Source: an uncultured Prolixibacteraceae bacterium (GTDB taxonomy: Bacteria; Bacteroidota; Bacteroidia; Bacteroidales; Prolixibacteraceae). Taken from it: a stretch of 40,172 nucleotides of DNA. The stretch covers positions 1 to 40,172 of the forward strand of contig CAJXZG010000045.1 of assembly GCA_913063265.1 (NCBI GenBank). The letters are read 5' to 3'. A model generated the notes under the pieces. The model was not told the origin of the DNA. It was given only the letters and a program-made list of their open reading frames with translations, and made no database searches. Shown piece by piece: positions 7,815 through 16,003 of this stretch (the stretch's first letter is position 1; each line of letters begins with the position of its first letter). The position numbers and the translations under genes were made by a program.

Positions 7815-7905
7815 TACAAAAAAAAGAGCTTACATGTATTGAACAAATTCGGGTAAATTTTAAAAGGATTAGAGTTTAATAAAGAAAATTCTTGAAGTTG
7901 ACTAT

Positions 7906-7924
7906 CCCGTGGCAGAGCCTCGGG
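7906..7924. repeat. REP-like GC hairpin
   Basis: CCCGTGGC (7906-7913), AGA loop, GCCTCGGG (7917-7924): a short GC hairpin with a single central mismatch in an AT-rich intergenic stretch (7815-8074) that otherwise shows no gene. Form and setting match the repetitive extragenic palindromes moved by RAYT transposases, one of which lies at 34613-35167 in this window. The copy number elsewhere in the genome cannot be judged. Confidence 0.45.
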
Positions 7925-8074
7925 GAATTTTTCAGATTAAAAATGAATTGAGTTTTATCCATACTTTAGGAAATATTGCACTCTGTTTTTATATTGTTTT
8001 TCATCAGATTCAGAAACTTTTTAATTCTACAAATGTTATGTTATACAGATAGTTATCAATAAAAACAAAATATT

Positions 8075-8998
8075 ATGCCTAAAACTCATATCGAAAAATC
8101 AGTTACTATCAACGCAGGTGTTGACAAAGTAAAAAGTGTAATTGCAGATTTTACTCACTGGAGACATTGGTCGCCATGGCTAATAACTGATCCGGAGGCT
8201 AGTGTAAATGTTTCGAATGAAGGGAAATTTCAAAGATGGGAAGGCAAACGTGTTGGTGTGGGAGAAATGACGGTACTTTCAGAATCTGATTCTAAAATTC
8301 ATTACGACCTTACATTTTTGAAGCCCTGGAAATCTCAAGCTACGGTAGATTTTTTAATTAAAACAGATGGAAAGGATACTACAACATTAACCTGGACTAT
8401 GGACGGTTCCTTACCTTTTTTTATGTTTTGGATGAAGCCGATGATGGAAAGAATGCTGGGCATGGATTACGACCGCGGCTTAAAGATGTTAAAAGAATAT
8501 ATTGAAACCGGAAAGGTTGGTGTTAATCTGGAGTTTTTAGGTGAATCAGAGTTTGCTGGCTGCAAATTTGTTGGTATTAAAAACGAATGTACCATTGAAA
8601 CCATTGGTAAAATAATGGATGGCGATGTTAAAAAACTAAATGCCTATGCCAAAGAAAACAGTAAGATTTTATCAGGTGATTTCTTTTCAGTATATCATAA
8701 ATATGACTTAAGCAAAAATAAGATTATTTATACTGTTGGAATTGGGGTTAAAGAAGCCCAAAACAATTTACCTGCAGGAATATTTAACGACACTCTCCCG
8801 GCTACAAAGGTTAATTCGGTAAGACACATTGGCCGATATGAACTTCTGGGAAATGCATGGAGTGCGATTATGGGAATGGAACAGGCAAAGGAATACAAGA
8901 AAAACAAGAAAATATCACCAATGGAATTTTACAGGAATAATCCCGAAGAAACCGCTCCAAAGGATTTGATTACTGATGTTTGCATGCCGGTCAAATAA
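8075..8998 (+). CDS. SRPBCC / GyrI-like effector-binding fusion protein
   Basis: A 307-residue soluble protein without signal peptide. Residues about 1-145 form an SRPBCC (polyketide-cyclase-like) hydrophobic-cavity domain: HIEKSVTINAGVDKVKSVIADFTHWRHWSPW, then a beta-rich core ending LTWTMDGSLPFFMFWM. Residues about 155-305 look like a GyrI-like/AraC effector-binding domain (VRHIGRYELLGNAWSAIMGM and the closing DLITDVCMPVK). No DNA-binding domain is present, so it is probably a ligand-binding or ligand-sequestering protein, not a transcription factor. Standalone gene, ended by a strong terminator. Similar SRPBCC-GyrI fusions are known in Bacteroidota; the ligand is unknown. Confidence 0.8.
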   Translation: MPKTHIEKSVTINAGVDKVKSVIADFTHWRHWSPWLITDPEASVNVSNEGKFQRWEGKRVGVGEMTVLSESDSKIHYDLTFLKPWKSQATVDFLIKTDGKDTTTLTWTMDGSLPFFMFWMKPMMERMLGMDYDRGLKMLKEYIETGKVGVNLEFLGESEFAGCKFVGIKNECTIETIGKIMDGDVKKLNAYAKENSKILSGDFFSVYHKYDLSKNKIIYTVGIGVKEAQNNLPAGIFNDTLPATKVNSVRHIGRYELLGNAWSAIMGMEQAKEYKKNKKISPMEFYRNNPEETAPKDLITDVCMPVK

Positions 8999-9024
8999 TC
9001 AGTCGGAATAAAGGAATTCAAAAA

Positions 9025-9058
9025 AAAAGATGTCATCTATTTAAAGATGACATCTTTT
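9025..9058. terminator. Bidirectional intrinsic terminator
   Basis: Perfect 13-bp stem, AAAAGATGTCATC (9025-9037) and GATGACATCTTTT (9046-9058), with an 8-base loop and A/T runs on both sides. It lies between the convergent SRPBCC-GyrI gene (ends 8998) and the DUF5060 gene (ends 9081) and can serve both. Confidence 0.85.
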
Positions 9059-9080
9059 GCTTATTATATAACCCAATATT

Positions 9081-10904
9081 TTATCGAACTACAACCACCC
9101 AGTCTTTATCATCATCGGCAGGTGGATTTCCTAAGCTTCGATTTCCACTAGAAACTGATTTAATGCTTCCTTCAAGTAATTCTCCTCCTTCGCGAGGATT
9201 AAACCATTTTACCGATAGTTCTTTATCAGCCTTTATTTTAAGTTTTGCATTTTTGGATTTCATTGGTAAATAAACAATATAAATTTCGCCTTCTTTTGCC
9301 AGGCAGTAAGCATCTTTGATATTTACCAATTCATTATTTGCTTTCATACTTTCCAATGGAAATTGATTCACAAAAGTAGTTGCAGCAGTTGATTGATTCC
9401 ACCAGTTTTCGCGACTACGGAAGTCTTCCAGCTCCAAATCGGTGTGTGGATAACGGTAACCGAAATACCATTCTACTCCGGTTGCACCTCCTAACAAAGC
9501 TCCCCACAAACAGTGGTGCCGAACAGTATCGTGGTTAGCATCGTGAGAATCCGGCATTACTCCTTTCCAGTGTGGCCCGATTTCATCAAGATTTACCATC
9601 CAGCGTTTCCCGGCTTTTTCCGATTCGTTAATCCATAATTTAACATGTTGATTTACCTGGTATGGATTTCCGATTTGCATCGATGGTCCATCCAGATTCT
9701 CAAACCCTAACAGAGGAGTCAGTACCCTTTTTTGACCATCAGGTGAGGGTAATGTATGAATTACCACATTATTAGGATAGGGATTTATTTCTTTCAGGTA
9801 ATTGGCCATTGCCTTGCGCATGTCGTCGGTTTGCGCAACCGGTGTCCAGTGTGCCGGACCGTTTTCTTCACCCATATTCCAGGTAACTGCCAGATGATGT
9901 CCAAAACGAGCTACCAGTTCACGTAAATAAACTTTACGCTGAACACCGGTATGTCCTGCATCAAGAAGTACCTCGTTTTCCGTTTCCTGCAAAACAAAAT
10001 GTTTCATCATTCCCAAACTTTCCATATAATCAAAAACCACTTCCCACTGGTCGAGTTTACTGCAATCAAAACGGTAGCGTTCGTTGTAATCGTTGTATGG
10101 CCATACATCTTTACCATCTCCCATAATATTCATGGTAAGCATATAAACCGAGTTCATACCTGCAGATTTCAGATAGTTCAATGCACCAATAATTGCTTTA
10201 CCCTTTCCGTTTTGCCAGGTTGGATTGCCCTCTTCCCAGTCGTTTAAATGTGCTTCATATTTATGGATCCCATCCTTTGGATTGGCTTCACCTTCCCGAA
10301 TCACCTTTTTTAAAGTAAAACGATGAGTTTGATCAAATTCATGAAAAGCCAAAAAATTCTCAGGACTGTCGGCTCCGTTTTTAATCCATATTTTATCTGT
10401 TCCCTGGAATTTAAAATAACCCTTGCCGCCATTTATAATTCTTCCTTTGGCACGGAAATCATCACCGGTCTTGTCTGATTCTAAAATTTCAATACTTCCT
10501 TCTGTACCGTCTAATTCAACAGGATCACCTAAATTTTCTTCATCGATAACAACAATGTTTTTCCCTTTTCGGAATGAAATTTTGTAATTCCAAATCCCTG
10601 CCTCATCTGGCCTGAAATGAATTTTCCAAATATTACCTTGTTCTGCCGAAGTTTCTCCTGCATTACCGTCAGCAGCAAAATATCCCGGAACAGTATAAGT
10701 CTTTTCGCCTTTTGTAAAAGTAGCTTCCAGTTTGTAGTTTAAAAAGGGATTTTCTTTTGCCCATTCAGACGTTTCGGGTCCGTTAATTACCAACGTTACT
10801 TTGTGCCACTGTTTTAACTCGCCTTCGACCTCAATCGATGATTTTGGTTGGGTTTGACAGGAAACGATCAGGGTAAACAGCAAGAGATAAATGATGTTCT
10901 TCAT
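9081..10904 (-). CDS. DUF5060 lipoprotein, putative glycoside hydrolase
   Basis: A 607-residue surface or periplasmic lipoprotein: signal peptide with lipobox IVSC (Cys16). Residues about 28-105 form a beta-sandwich matching DUF5060 (VTLVINGPETSEWAKENPF, VPGYFAADG, WKIHFRPDEAGIWNYKISF). Residues about 160-500 look like a TIM-barrel glycosidase: WNMGEENGP (Glu346) and MVNLDEIGPHW (Glu441) sit where acid/base and nucleophile would be. The C-terminal 90 residues are a beta-domain akin to the putative collagen-binding domain of related enzymes (EIYIVYLP...VKWFNPREGGEL). Such proteins occur in polysaccharide utilisation loci. Sugar specificity cannot be assigned. It lies 82 bases downstream of the Kelch-DUF1080 gene, probably in one transcript. 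Confidence 0.82.
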   Translation of the reverse strand: MKNIIYLLLFTLIVSCQTQPKSSIEVEGELKQWHKVTLVINGPETSEWAKENPFLNYKLEATFTKGEKTYTVPGYFAADGNAGETSAEQGNIWKIHFRPDEAGIWNYKISFRKGKNIVVIDEENLGDPVELDGTEGSIEILESDKTGDDFRAKGRIINGGKGYFKFQGTDKIWIKNGADSPENFLAFHEFDQTHRFTLKKVIREGEANPKDGIHKYEAHLNDWEEGNPTWQNGKGKAIIGALNYLKSAGMNSVYMLTMNIMGDGKDVWPYNDYNERYRFDCSKLDQWEVVFDYMESLGMMKHFVLQETENEVLLDAGHTGVQRKVYLRELVARFGHHLAVTWNMGEENGPAHWTPVAQTDDMRKAMANYLKEINPYPNNVVIHTLPSPDGQKRVLTPLLGFENLDGPSMQIGNPYQVNQHVKLWINESEKAGKRWMVNLDEIGPHWKGVMPDSHDANHDTVRHHCLWGALLGGATGVEWYFGYRYPHTDLELEDFRSRENWWNQSTAATTFVNQFPLESMKANNELVNIKDAYCLAKEGEIYIVYLPMKSKNAKLKIKADKELSVKWFNPREGGELLEGSIKSVSSGNRSLGNPPADDDKDWVVVVR

Positions 10905-10986
10905 ATCTGTAGGTTTTTGGATTTATAAAGTGCTTAAAAATAATCATTTTTGTATACAGAATACAATTTTCATATAAATTTTGTCA

Positions 10987-12645
10987 TTACAATTCTCTTA
11001 TAAAAATATCCTTAAAACGAATTTTTAGTTTATCATTTTTATGAAGCTGCAATGCTATGTGCCCTTTTAAACCAGCATTTGTTGAAATATGAGCCTCGTT
11101 GGTTAACATCCTTTCTCCGTTAAAATCGGCTACCGGGATGTTGTTCAGAAATGTTTGAATTCGGGTTCCTTTGCAAACAACTACCAGATCGTTCCATTCC
11201 CCTTCTTTTTTAGTAAAGATTGTTTTATGCCTCGTATCCGATTTATCAATTTCCCAGTTTTTAAGACTGGGGTAAATCCATCGTTTCTCTCCCCAGGTTT
11301 CGTCATAAATCAAACCTGTTCTCCATGGTGCCGGAGGATGAATATCTATCTGAGGTCCATCCAGCCAATAAGCTCCTTCAGCTTCCAGATTTTTATTATA
11401 CCTGCTTCTGATTTGTACGCCACTGTTACCGGGAGATTCTTCAAACGCCTGAAATTTTAAACGCAACTCAAAATCTGAATATTCATCGCCATGGTACAAC
11501 CAGATATAATCATGCGTACCATCCTCCAATGAGTTACATTCTATTTCACCCTCTACAACTTCCCAAAATGTCTTGTCTTTATCACCCGGCAAACATTTAA
11601 CTGACCAACCTTTCAAATTTTTGCCATTGAATAAAGGTTTCCAGTTTAAATCATCAGCAAAAACTTCAATAGACTGCATATTACCACCCCCCATATTTCC
11701 ACTTCCTGCTGCAACATAAACCTTATCCTCAAAAACTATGGCTCCGGTTCCGTGTCTGCCCAGATCCATGGGTGCCAGTAATTCCCACTTCCCTGTTTTT
11801 GGATTTAAAGCCTGTGTTTCATTGTGTGCCCGCTTTTGTCCGCTTTCGCCTCCCATATAAATAATCCTGTTTTTGAAATAAACTGCTCCTCCGGCAGCTG
11901 TTGGGACAGGTATATTTTCTTCTAAAGTATTCCAGGTTTTGCTATCGATATCGTAACAATCCACTTCTTTTATAGTAGCCGAAAAAAATGCCCCAAAATT
12001 ATCTGGTTCATGGTAACTTGTATTTCTTCCACCGATACAATATACTTTTCCATCTACCACAACTGCAGGAAAATGATCACGAATATGTGGTGCATCAGGA
12101 AGAATCTCCCATGTTTCGGTTTTTAAATCATAAACATCAGCCCAGGCACAAGTACCACTTGTGTGTCCCAACTGGATTCCACCAAACATATAGATTTTAT
12201 CCCGGTGAATCACTGTTCCGGCAGAACCGCGTCTTCTGTTTTCAGGTATTTCCGGTCCTTTTTCCCATATATCTTTTTCGGGGTAATAAATGTATATGTT
12301 TTCCAGGGGTTGTTCTTTAGGATATTTGCCGGTCATTGCACCCATTAAATAAATTGCATCCTTGTAAACCACAGGTTGAAAATGATGAATTTCTACCGGA
12401 GATTTGCTCTTTACTTCCCAAAGATTAGTTTTTGGATCGTATACATTTACCGGATTAATTCCTCTCCCGCTTATCAGATAGAATTTACCTTTAAACTCAA
12501 CAAAAGCATTTTCATGCCTGCCGGTTACAATCGTGTCATTGGTTGGAATGAGCCCCCATTCAAATTTTGATAAATCTTTAGCGAATACCGAATCAGAGAT
12601 TCCCAATAAAAAAAATAAGACTGGTAATATTATTATTCGTTTCAT
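10987..12645 (-). CDS. Kelch-repeat / DUF1080 fusion protein
   Basis: An exported protein of 552 residues. Signal peptide MKRIIILPVLFFLLGISDSV-FA. Residues about 40-330 hold five to six Kelch blades (repeated hydrophobic strand, GG or MGG, VxxYDxxTxxW), forming a beta-propeller. From about 335 onward, WKPLFNGKNLKGW opens a DUF1080 (3-keto-disaccharide hydrolase, concanavalin-like) domain that continues through GNSGVQIRSRY to the end. DUF1080 proteins have been linked to cleavage of 3-keto-glycosides. I chose the start at 12645, not the upstream frame start at 12708, because it begins the signal peptide. Its neighbours point to carbohydrate breakdown, with the propeller possibly binding the glycan. 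Confidence 0.85.
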   Translation of the reverse strand: MKRIIILPVLFFLLGISDSVFAKDLSKFEWGLIPTNDTIVTGRHENAFVEFKGKFYLISGRGINPVNVYDPKTNLWEVKSKSPVEIHHFQPVVYKDAIYLMGAMTGKYPKEQPLENIYIYYPEKDIWEKGPEIPENRRRGSAGTVIHRDKIYMFGGIQLGHTSGTCAWADVYDLKTETWEILPDAPHIRDHFPAVVVDGKVYCIGGRNTSYHEPDNFGAFFSATIKEVDCYDIDSKTWNTLEENIPVPTAAGGAVYFKNRIIYMGGESGQKRAHNETQALNPKTGKWELLAPMDLGRHGTGAIVFEDKVYVAAGSGNMGGGNMQSIEVFADDLNWKPLFNGKNLKGWSVKCLPGDKDKTFWEVVEGEIECNSLEDGTHDYIWLYHGDEYSDFELRLKFQAFEESPGNSGVQIRSRYNKNLEAEGAYWLDGPQIDIHPPAPWRTGLIYDETWGEKRWIYPSLKNWEIDKSDTRHKTIFTKKEGEWNDLVVVCKGTRIQTFLNNIPVADFNGERMLTNEAHISTNAGLKGHIALQLHKNDKLKIRFKDIFIREL

Positions 12646-12802
12646 CTTTATAAATTTTAATTTTTCTGTAATATGAAAATTCAAATTTGACAGATGGAAC
12701 CGCTCCATCCGTCGCTCTCATATAAAATTTATTCATCCTTTTTTGTGTAATATTTTAATGAAAAATTTCATGTTCGTTTCATAAAGGATGTTGGTTTAAA
12801 TG

Positions 12803-12996
12803 TTATTTTTTCCATTTTATCGAAATCGCTTCAGGTTTAAGGAATTTAAGTTCATAGCCTTGCGTCTTAAAATAGTATGTTTTTCTAAGGTATTACAATA
12901 ATACCCAAAATTAACCAGAACATCATTCCTCAAAATCAAGGTTGAAAGGGTGTCATTAACACTGCAACCTGCTTTTAAATAATAAATAAAATCTTT
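12803..12996 (-). pseudogene. Possible remnant of a gene 3' end with frameshift
   Basis: In the otherwise empty 12646-13069 gap, the minus strand reads KDFIYYLKAGCSVNDTLSTL and on to VNFGYYCNTLEK in one frame. After a one-base slip at an A-run near 12880 it continues KTYYFKTQGYELKFLKPEAI...KWKK and a stop at 12803. The joined text looks protein-like and ends as a normal C-terminus would. There is no start codon and a stop immediately precedes it. It could be the tail of a lost gene of the carbohydrate cluster; chance is not excluded. Confidence 0.3.
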
Positions 12997-12997
12997 C

Positions 12998-13005
12998 TAT
13001 GTTTG
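12998..13005 (+). promoter_or_regulatory. -7 box upstream of the LRR lipoprotein gene
   Basis: TATGTTTG is an exact TAnnTTTG match; TTTT at 12973-12976 may be a degenerate -33 element at 21 bases. Predicted leader of roughly 60 bases before the ATG at 13070. Confidence 0.5.
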
Positions 13006-13069
13006 TAATCAACAGATAATAAATTGAAGAAAAATACTACTTGTTGATGTTTACGCAACTTATTTCAGC

Positions 13070-13828
13070 ATGAAAAATCCAATTAAAAATATTATCATAC
13101 TATTGTTATTATTTTCAGTTCTTTGGGCATGTAAAAAAGAAGATCCGGTGGAACTTGTAAATTTTACTGACCAAAACCTTTTTTCTGTTTTACTCGAGCA
13201 GGGCATCGATACTGATAAGGATGGATTTATCTCTGTTGAAGAAGCACAAAGTGTAAAAAAAATAACTATTGTGGCAAGCAGAATAAGCGATTTTAGTGAC
13301 CTGAAAGCTTTCTCAAACCTTGACTCACTGGTTTTGAAAATGGTGTCTTTAGAGTATTTGGATCTCTCGGTTATTTCAGAACTTCGTTATCTTGATTGTA
13401 ATTTATGTGATTTTACACATGTCGATCTTTCAGGAAATTTTAACCTGGAAGAGATAATTTGCGAAAAAAACCAGATTGAATCACTTAAACTTCCTCCCGG
13501 ACAGGTTCTACAATCGCTTCGCTGCAGCTACAATCGCCTTCGGGAACTTGATGTTTCGAAGAATCCTGCTCTGGTTTCTCTTCACTGCGACAACAATTTT
13601 ATTACCCAACTCGATTTGTCAAATAATTTACAACTGACCCGAATGATCAGTTGTGTTAACCAATTAACTTCACTTGATGTTTCGAAAAATAAATCCATCA
13701 CTGTATTGGGTGTTGGAAGTATGCCAATGCTAACAGAGGTTTTTGTATGGACACTCCCTTTTCCTCCTGAAGGTGTAAAAGTAATAATGCCCAACAGCAC
13801 ACGTATAAATTTTATGCTAAAAGAATAA
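13070..13828 (+). CDS. EF-hand / leucine-rich-repeat lipoprotein
   Basis: A 252-residue lipoprotein (lipobox LWAC, Cys21). Residues 47-58 form a canonical EF-hand loop: Asp47, Asp49, Asp51, Gly52, Ile54 and Glu58 at positions 1, 3, 5, 6, 8 and 12, probably binding calcium. From about 80 to 225 there are about seven leucine-rich repeats of roughly 21 residues, pattern LxxLxCxxNxLxxLDVSxN, as in internalin-type LRR proteins. It is anchored at the membrane and probably makes protein or glycan contacts. It sits on the opposite strand inside the carbohydrate cluster, with its own promoter, and its 3' end is 20 bases from the convergent DUF1080 gene, so it may be an insertion in that cluster. Confidence 0.82.
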   Translation: MKNPIKNIIILLLLFSVLWACKKEDPVELVNFTDQNLFSVLLEQGIDTDKDGFISVEEAQSVKKITIVASRISDFSDLKAFSNLDSLVLKMVSLEYLDLSVISELRYLDCNLCDFTHVDLSGNFNLEEIICEKNQIESLKLPPGQVLQSLRCSYNRLRELDVSKNPALVSLHCDNNFITQLDLSNNLQLTRMISCVNQLTSLDVSKNKSITVLGVGSMPMLTEVFVWTLPFPPEGVKVIMPNSTRINFMLKE

Positions 13829-13848
13829 GATTTAAGCAGTATCCTAAT

Positions 13849-14547
13849 TTATTCAGTTTGTGTTATAGCTTCAATTGCCGTCACTTCCAGTTTTCTGAAT
13901 TCCACTTCTGAACCTTCAGCCTGAACAGCTATTTGTCCTTTTGTAGTTGTACAGTTATAACCGAAATTAACCATTTCATTATTAACCCAGACTTTAATGG
14001 TATCGGCAACACATTCAACTATCATTGTATTCCATTCACCAACCGGATTTTCAGAACCATCAGTAAGATTAGGAATACGACGTCTTTTGCCTTCGGTAAT
14101 CCCCCACTCTTCTTTGGGTCCGCGTCTGGCTTCCATATCCGGCACCGTAATGTCTTCGACTATACACCAAAAATCTCCGGCATTTTCATGCATCATCTGT
14201 ACTTCCAACGATTTTGGGAACATTTTATACAGCGCTCGAGGTGTTGATGCATGAACCAACAAGCCACAATTCCCGGGAGTTCCTGCAAATCTGTATTCCG
14301 CTCTAATTCTATAATTCTGATAAACTGAATCGGTAATCAAATGTCCACCCGGAGTTCCCAGGCTTACCAGCATTGAATCTCGAATAATAAAAGGATTTAT
14401 GGTGTCCGGATTATTATCCATTGCCGGAACGTCAACATGCCAGCCAGAAAGATCAAAACCATTGAATAAAGAAATTGTTTCAGGTTCTGAGGTTGAACAT
14501 GCACTTATTATCACACTTAAAATGAAAATAATTTTTAGGTTTCTCAT
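13849..14547 (-). CDS. DUF1080 lipoprotein
   Basis: A 232-residue lipoprotein (signal MRNLKIIFILSVIISAC, lipobox ISAC) consisting of a single DUF1080 domain: ISLFNGFDLSGWHVDVP at its start, the central GNCGLLVHAS strand, LEVQMMHENAGDFW and GEWNTMIVECVADTIKVWVNNEMVNFG. Family members are implicated in processing 3-keto-glycosides; the exact reaction here is inferred. I prefer the ATG at 14547, seven bases after the esterase stop and directly opening the signal peptide, over the one at 14565, which overlaps the esterase gene. Co-transcribed with the CE15 gene upstream. Confidence 0.85.
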   Translation of the reverse strand: MRNLKIIFILSVIISACSTSEPETISLFNGFDLSGWHVDVPAMDNNPDTINPFIIRDSMLVSLGTPGGHLITDSVYQNYRIRAEYRFAGTPGNCGLLVHASTPRALYKMFPKSLEVQMMHENAGDFWCIVEDITVPDMEARRGPKEEWGITEGKRRRIPNLTDGSENPVGEWNTMIVECVADTIKVWVNNEMVNFGYNCTTTKGQIAVQAEGSEVEFRKLEVTAIEAITQTE

Positions 14548-14554
14548 AACTTTA

Positions 14555-15832
14555 TTACTCTTCAATTTTTAGTTCTTGTTTAGCCCATTTTATATATTGT
14601 TCCCAGTCGTAGTCCGTAACATCATGTTTTCCGGTTCTGATATGATAAGCCACCGTATTCTGAACAGGTTGATTTACTTCAGGCATTTCGATAGTTTCAA
14701 TCCCTTTTTTCCCATACAAATTATAAACCGGTGTGGCATAAAAGGTACTTAGAAATTCTCCTTTGGGATCGGCCCATTGATCTTCCTCTGCACTTGCGAC
14801 ATATAACGGACGCGGTGCAATCAACGCCAGCAACTGATGTTGATCAACCGGCAAATTTTCTTCCTTGTTATTAAAGCGATAAAACCTTTTGCAAAACCAA
14901 TGCGGGAAACTACTGTTAATCCGCCATACCGTTTCACCAAATTTTCTTTTTGAAAGTGCAGCACCACCGCAACCTGAATTATTTGAAATTACAGCAGCAA
15001 ATCTTTCATCTGTAGCTCCGGCCCACAACGATGTTTTTCCCAATCTTGAGTGCCCAAAAACAATCACTTTCGAGGCATCAACATCATCATCCTTCTCCAG
15101 ATAATCCATTGCCCGGCTTAATCCCCATGCCCATGCAGCAATACTTCCCCATTCGTTTACTGCCGGCATTTCCTGACCATTTTTATAAAAAAACGGATGA
15201 ATACCATCACTAAAATCATTCTTATCCGGATCTAGCTCACTATAATAAACAGTAGCCAATCCCATTCCTGCATCTATAATTTTTTCAATGGCCCACCGGT
15301 TTGTTCTTACTCCCCGTGATTTTTCATTAAGCTGATTATACTGTATGCCTAATGATGCATTATTGCTTGCCCAGGCATCGGAAATAACAATATTCACATC
15401 ATCTGAAATTGTATGATTACCGTAAAAATTATACCCTATAAAAAGCGGTGCCTTTTGTACATCTTTGGGCAGATATATTAGAATTGTAAAATCGAGTGTA
15501 AGTCCTTTTTTCTTAAAAGATATTTCTACCTGTTTGCGTTTAGCTTTGCCATTTAATGCGTCGTCGCTTTCCTCAATAATCTCATATGAAACAATTCTCA
15601 AATCACCGGGGACCTCTCCAAACATATTTTGGGTGAACCAGTCCAGTAGTTCAGGCCTTCTTTTTTTCTCCCAGTCTTTTTTACTATTTATTTCTTTTTG
15701 TTTAAAGCTTACAAGGGGATCAGGTACCTCGAAATCAGGGACTTTACTTTCATCATAATTGGGTACAAATTTTTGAGCAAAACAAATCTGAACTAAAAAG
15801 TAAAAGATAAAAAAAAATGTTAGTTGTTTCAT
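14555..15832 (-). CDS. CE15-type glucuronoyl esterase
   Basis: A 425-residue exported esterase with signal peptide MKQLTFFFIFYFLVQICFA. The nucleophile elbow GHSRLGK (Ser262) followed by SGCGGAALSKRKFGE is the hallmark of bacterial CE15 glucuronoyl esterases, which cleave the ester between glucuronic acid of xylan and lignin alcohols or act on similar uronate esters. His403 in RTGKHDVTDYDW is the likely catalytic histidine. DQHQLLALIAPRPLYV is also typical. First gene of the pair with the DUF1080 lipoprotein. Its presence suggests that this cluster targets a uronic-acid-containing plant or algal polysaccharide. Confidence 0.88.
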   Translation of the reverse strand: MKQLTFFFIFYFLVQICFAQKFVPNYDESKVPDFEVPDPLVSFKQKEINSKKDWEKKRRPELLDWFTQNMFGEVPGDLRIVSYEIIEESDDALNGKAKRKQVEISFKKKGLTLDFTILIYLPKDVQKAPLFIGYNFYGNHTISDDVNIVISDAWASNNASLGIQYNQLNEKSRGVRTNRWAIEKIIDAGMGLATVYYSELDPDKNDFSDGIHPFFYKNGQEMPAVNEWGSIAAWAWGLSRAMDYLEKDDDVDASKVIVFGHSRLGKTSLWAGATDERFAAVISNNSGCGGAALSKRKFGETVWRINSSFPHWFCKRFYRFNNKEENLPVDQHQLLALIAPRPLYVASAEEDQWADPKGEFLSTFYATPVYNLYGKKGIETIEMPEVNQPVQNTVAYHIRTGKHDVTDYDWEQYIKWAKQELKIEE

Positions 15833-15855
15833 ATTATTAGGTTTATTTCAATTTT

Positions 15856-15863
15856 CAAACTTA
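15856..15863 (-). promoter_or_regulatory. -7 box of the esterase-DUF1080 operon
   Basis: TAAGTTTG on the minus strand, an exact TAnnTTTG match, 23 bases upstream of the esterase ATG at 15832. No clear -33 box at the expected distance. Confidence 0.45.
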
Positions 15864-15888
15864 AGCTCATTCCGAAAAGTAGCGATTC

Positions 15889-15961
15889 GCCACAAAAACA
15901 CAAAATCACAAAAGTTCACGAAAGTTAATCAATTGATATTCTTTTTGTGAGATTTTGTGGC
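15889..15961. repeat. Long imperfect inverted repeat of CACAAAA words
   Basis: GCCACAAAAACACAAAATC and further TCACAAAAG copies (15889-15914) face CTTTTTGTGAGATTTTGTGGC (15941-15961) across an AT spacer. Two more TTTTTGTG words follow at about 15977-15987. The arms start and end with GCCACAAAA and TTTTGTGGC. It lies between the nucleoside kinase 3' end and the esterase promoter. Similar ACACAAA-rich palindromes are scattered in Bacteroidota genomes; function unknown. Confidence 0.5.
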
Positions 15962-16003
15962 ATACTTAATTTTAACTTTTTGTGTGGATTATAAATGTTA
16001 GTT

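Noticed and set aside
8980..9273. 97-codon plus-strand frame overlapping the DUF5060 gene
   Set aside because: Antisense shadow of a well-supported gene, and it crosses the terminator.
9081..15832. Canonical SusC/SusD polysaccharide utilisation locus
   Set aside because: No SusC or SusD homologue lies in or next to the cluster; the TonB receptor at 28977-31694 pairs with DUF4249 and is 13 kb away.
15889..15987. CRISPR array
   Set aside because: The CACAAAA words are irregular and inverted, with no spacers of constant length. No array is visible anywhere in the window.
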